Positions 4,233 through 6,106 of a DNA stretch of 6,106 nucleotides are shown here, in pieces; within the stretch, counting starts at the first letter, position 1; each line of letters begins with the position of its first letter. The position numbers and the translations under genes are program-made. This DNA comes from Pyrinomonadaceae bacterium. GTDB taxonomy: Bacteria > Acidobacteriota > Blastocatellia > Pyrinomonadales > Pyrinomonadaceae. The stretch spans positions 1 through 6,106 of the forward strand of contig JAJAYR010000277.1 of NCBI GenBank assembly GCA_026786155.1. Direction: 5' to 3'. The notes beneath the pieces are model-generated. The model worked only from the letters and a program-made list of their open reading frames with translations, made no database searches and was not told where the DNA came from.

Positions 4233-6106
4233 TTATTTCTTTACCAAAACTCGCGCGTTTCCGACATTGCCGTTGGCATCGAAAACTCGCAGCGTAATCG
4301 AGTATTCACCCGAATTTTTCAGCGAAACTTCAAAAGTATAACGCTCTTTTGCGCCGTCGGAAATTCCGTCGTCGGCATAGACGGTTTGCCATTCACCGCC
4401 GTTGACGCTGTATTCGGCGTTCTGCAAATAGCTCGACGAATCGGTCGCGTCGAATGAAACACGCGCTTTTTCGCCCGTAATTTGCGCCGCGCCGACTGCG
4501 GCAACCGTCGGCGCGGTATTGTCAATGTCAATCGGTTCGCTGATTCGTTCGCCGGAAAGCGTCTGCGCCGCCGGATTGGAAGGCGCATCGTGCGCCGTGA
4601 TTTTGAAAATATAACGACCGTCGGCGAAAGCCAAGCCGTCAATCGCGTAGAAATTTTCGCGCAGATTTTCCTTCAACAATTTGAAATTAGTTTCATTCGC
4701 TTCACGGTAATAAACCGCGTATTCGAGTTTATCGCCATTGCGGTCTTCCGCCGTCCATTGCAGCGAACGCGCCCCGCGCTGAAAAATTTTTCGCGGCGGA
4801 ATGTTCAGCATCGGCGGCAGTCCGAAAACCGTCGGGTCAACACCGGAATTTTCGATGTTCGGGTCAATCTGAATCGGCGGGTTGGCGATTAAACCGACGT
4901 TGGCGGGCAAAATCTGAATCGAAAGAATTTCGGGCGCGATGTTTCTCGCCAGATATGCGACATTTACCTCATTTAACGTCGCCACATTTTTCAAAATCGC
5001 CCGCCATTGCAGAAAATTTGCCTTCGGACTTTGCACTTGTGCGCCTTTTTGGTCAGAATAAATCGCGCTCCAATCGCTCCACGTTTCGTCGGGTTTTTCG
5101 GTGTTGCCGCTGCGCGTTTGCAACACGACATTGCCGCTCGAACGCCACCAGATTCTGCCCCAGGTTGCGCTGGCTTTCGCATTTAAAATTGACGATTCAT
5201 AACTTCCTTCCGCGACAGTTTCCGCGCCGAAACGATAGAGTTTTCCGGCGTTGCTCGATGTCGCAAACATCTGATTGCCGCGCGTTGGCAGCGTCGAAAT
5301 TTGTCCTTCGTTCGATTGTAAAAGCAATGTCTCGCGCCCGTCGTTCGTAATCGAATAAATGCGCCCTTTGTCGGACGTGCCGACGAAAACGCCGTTCGTA
5401 TTTGCCGCGATGGAAAACGCCGTAACGGTCGGCGAATTCCAGATAACATCGCTTCCGCCGTCGGGTGTGATTCGATAAATCACCGATTTCGCCGTCGTTA
5501 AATCGTAACGGCTTTTCGGTGCGGATTCGGGCAAAATTGTAAATCTCGAATCAGTCGGAACGATTATCGTCGGCGCGGTCGTCGTAATCATCGCCGGTTT
5601 CGGAGCCGCCGCCGAATCGTCTAATGCCAGCGCATAAACCGAACCGTCCGCGCCGACTGCCAAACTGTGAATTTCGCGCAGCGAAGAATCGAGCAGCGCA
5701 AACGGTTTGCCGTCCGCCGAAAATCGCAAAACCAAACCGCTGCCGTCCGTTCCGGCGTAAAGATTTCCTTTGCTATCGGTCGTCAAAGCGATAATGTGCG
5801 TTTCGCTCGTGTCGAACAAAAGGGAAGTTTCCGGCGCGGCATTTGCCGATTTCACTTTGTAGATTTTCCCGTTTTCGCCCGTTCCGATTGCCAAACTTCC
5901 GTCGTTTAAAATCGCCAGCGACCAGATATATTTTTCCTTCGGCTCGAAATAAATCGTCGCGCTGCCGTTTCCGTCAATTCGATAAACTTTCCCGTCGGGC
6001 GAAGTTCCGGCGAAAAGTTCGCCCGCTTTGCCAATCGCCAAAGCCGACACATTTAACTCGTTTAAATCGGCGAAAATTTTGCCGCTGCCGTTTGCCTCAA
6101 CGCGAT
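4233..6106 (-). CDS. Beta-propeller protein with C-terminal Ig-like modules, N-terminus outside window
   Basis: The frame is open to the right edge (623 codons visible). A GTG at 6050 is an internal valine, since the upstream codons continue the same repeat pattern, so the true start lies beyond the window. About six propeller blades lie between 6106 and about 5220. They share a G-x-L/V-Y/F-A/V-G-T-x-x-x-G-K/R-I/V-Y-R/K-I core, for example ELFAGTSPDGKVYRI and NLYAGTDGSGLVLRF. An Ala/Pro/Thr-rich insert (about 5615-5490) separates the fourth and fifth. A module with WGRIWWRSS, TRSGNTEKPD and TWSDWS (about 5165-5060) follows. Two Ig or fibronectin-like domains come next, the first with DGRYIFKITAHDAPSNP, and a DNTAP linker leads into the last. 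The protein is probably exported, but the signal peptide is not in view. It may bind a ligand or act as a cell-surface or periplasmic scaffold. It converges on the PIN gene with an 11-base gap and no visible terminator hairpin. Confidence 0.88.
   Translation of the reverse strand, partial: RVEANGSGKIFADLNELNVSALAIGKAGELFAGTSPDGKVYRIDGNGSATIYFEPKEKYIWSLAILNDGSLAIGTGENGKIYKVKSANAAPETSLLFDTSETHIIALTTDSKGNLYAGTDGSGLVLRFSADGKPFALLDSSLREIHSLAVGADGSVYALALDDSAAAPKPAMITTTAPTIIVPTDSRFTILPESAPKSRYDLTTAKSVIYRITPDGGSDVIWNSPTVTAFSIAANTNGVFVGTSDKGRIYSITNDGRETLLLQSNEGQISTLPTRGNQMFATSSNAGKLYRFGAETVAEGSYESSILNAKASATWGRIWWRSSGNVVLQTRSGNTEKPDETWSDWSAIYSDQKGAQVQSPKANFLQWRAILKNVATLNEVNVAYLARNIAPEILSIQILPANVGLIANPPIQIDPNIENSGVDPTVFGLPPMLNIPPRKIFQRGARSLQWTAEDRNGDKLEYAVYYREANETNFKLLKENLRENFYAIDGLAFADGRYIFKITAHDAPSNPAAQTLSGERISEPIDIDNTAPTVAAVGAAQITGEKARVSFDATDSSSYLQNAEYSVNGGEWQTVYADDGISDGAKERYTFEVSLKNSGEYSITLRVFDANGNVGNARVLVKK

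Noticed and set aside
4482..4892. Plus-strand open frames under the propeller gene
   Set aside because: They are arginine-rich shadows of the minus-strand gene, which has regular blade repeats and Ig-like motifs along its whole length.

Overview
The window holds seven protein-coding genes, two of them cut by the window edges, plus an unusual set of short tandem heptanucleotide repeats. No rRNA, tRNA or CRISPR array was recognised. The gene style is purine-rich coding with many gaa/aaa/ggc/gcg codons. The families include a zinc-ribbon protein with a long proline-rich tail and a large beta-propeller protein with a TWSDWS-type module. Together with the repeat-rich intergenic DNA this suggests an Acidobacteriota chromosome, possibly near Blastocatellia/Pyrinomonadales. 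That assignment is inference from style and recall, not from a marker gene.

Layout. At the left edge, on the minus strand (324 to 1 and beyond), lies the start of a NYN-domain (LabA/DUF88-like) putative ribonuclease. A 480-base non-coding gap follows, filled largely by a nested inverted repeat (454-654) whose centre is a long hairpin built of heptamers. Then, on the plus strand, come an uncharacterised zinc-ribbon protein (807-1832), an rlmB-type SpoU 2'-O-methyltransferase (1829-2812, ATGA overlap with the previous gene), a zinc-ribbon membrane protein (2839-3411), and a clearly more AT-rich pair. That pair is a 97-residue unknown protein (3437-3730) and a PIN-domain protein (3727-4221, again an ATGA overlap). 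On the minus strand, converging on the PIN gene with an 11-base gap, a beta-propeller/Ig-like protein runs from the right window edge to 4233.

Two things stand out. First, heptamer repeats of several unrelated sequence families lie in or beside genes. One large heptamer hairpin (1844-2028) sits inside the 5' end of the rlmB-type gene, is translated in frame, and adds about 64 residues before the normal start of the family. A second family adds about 16 residues at its C-terminus, and a third provides the Shine-Dalgarno sequence of the next gene. Second, the AT-rich, translationally coupled small-protein/PIN pair looks like a horizontally acquired two-gene module with toxin-antitoxin-like architecture, although its small partner resembles no antitoxin I know.

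How the genes work together. 807-1832 and the methyltransferase are probably co-transcribed and translationally coupled. The 26- and 25-base gaps downstream would allow 2839-4221 to be part of the same transcript. Three of the seven products (NYN, SpoU methyltransferase, PIN) belong to RNA-acting superfamilies, which may be coincidental.
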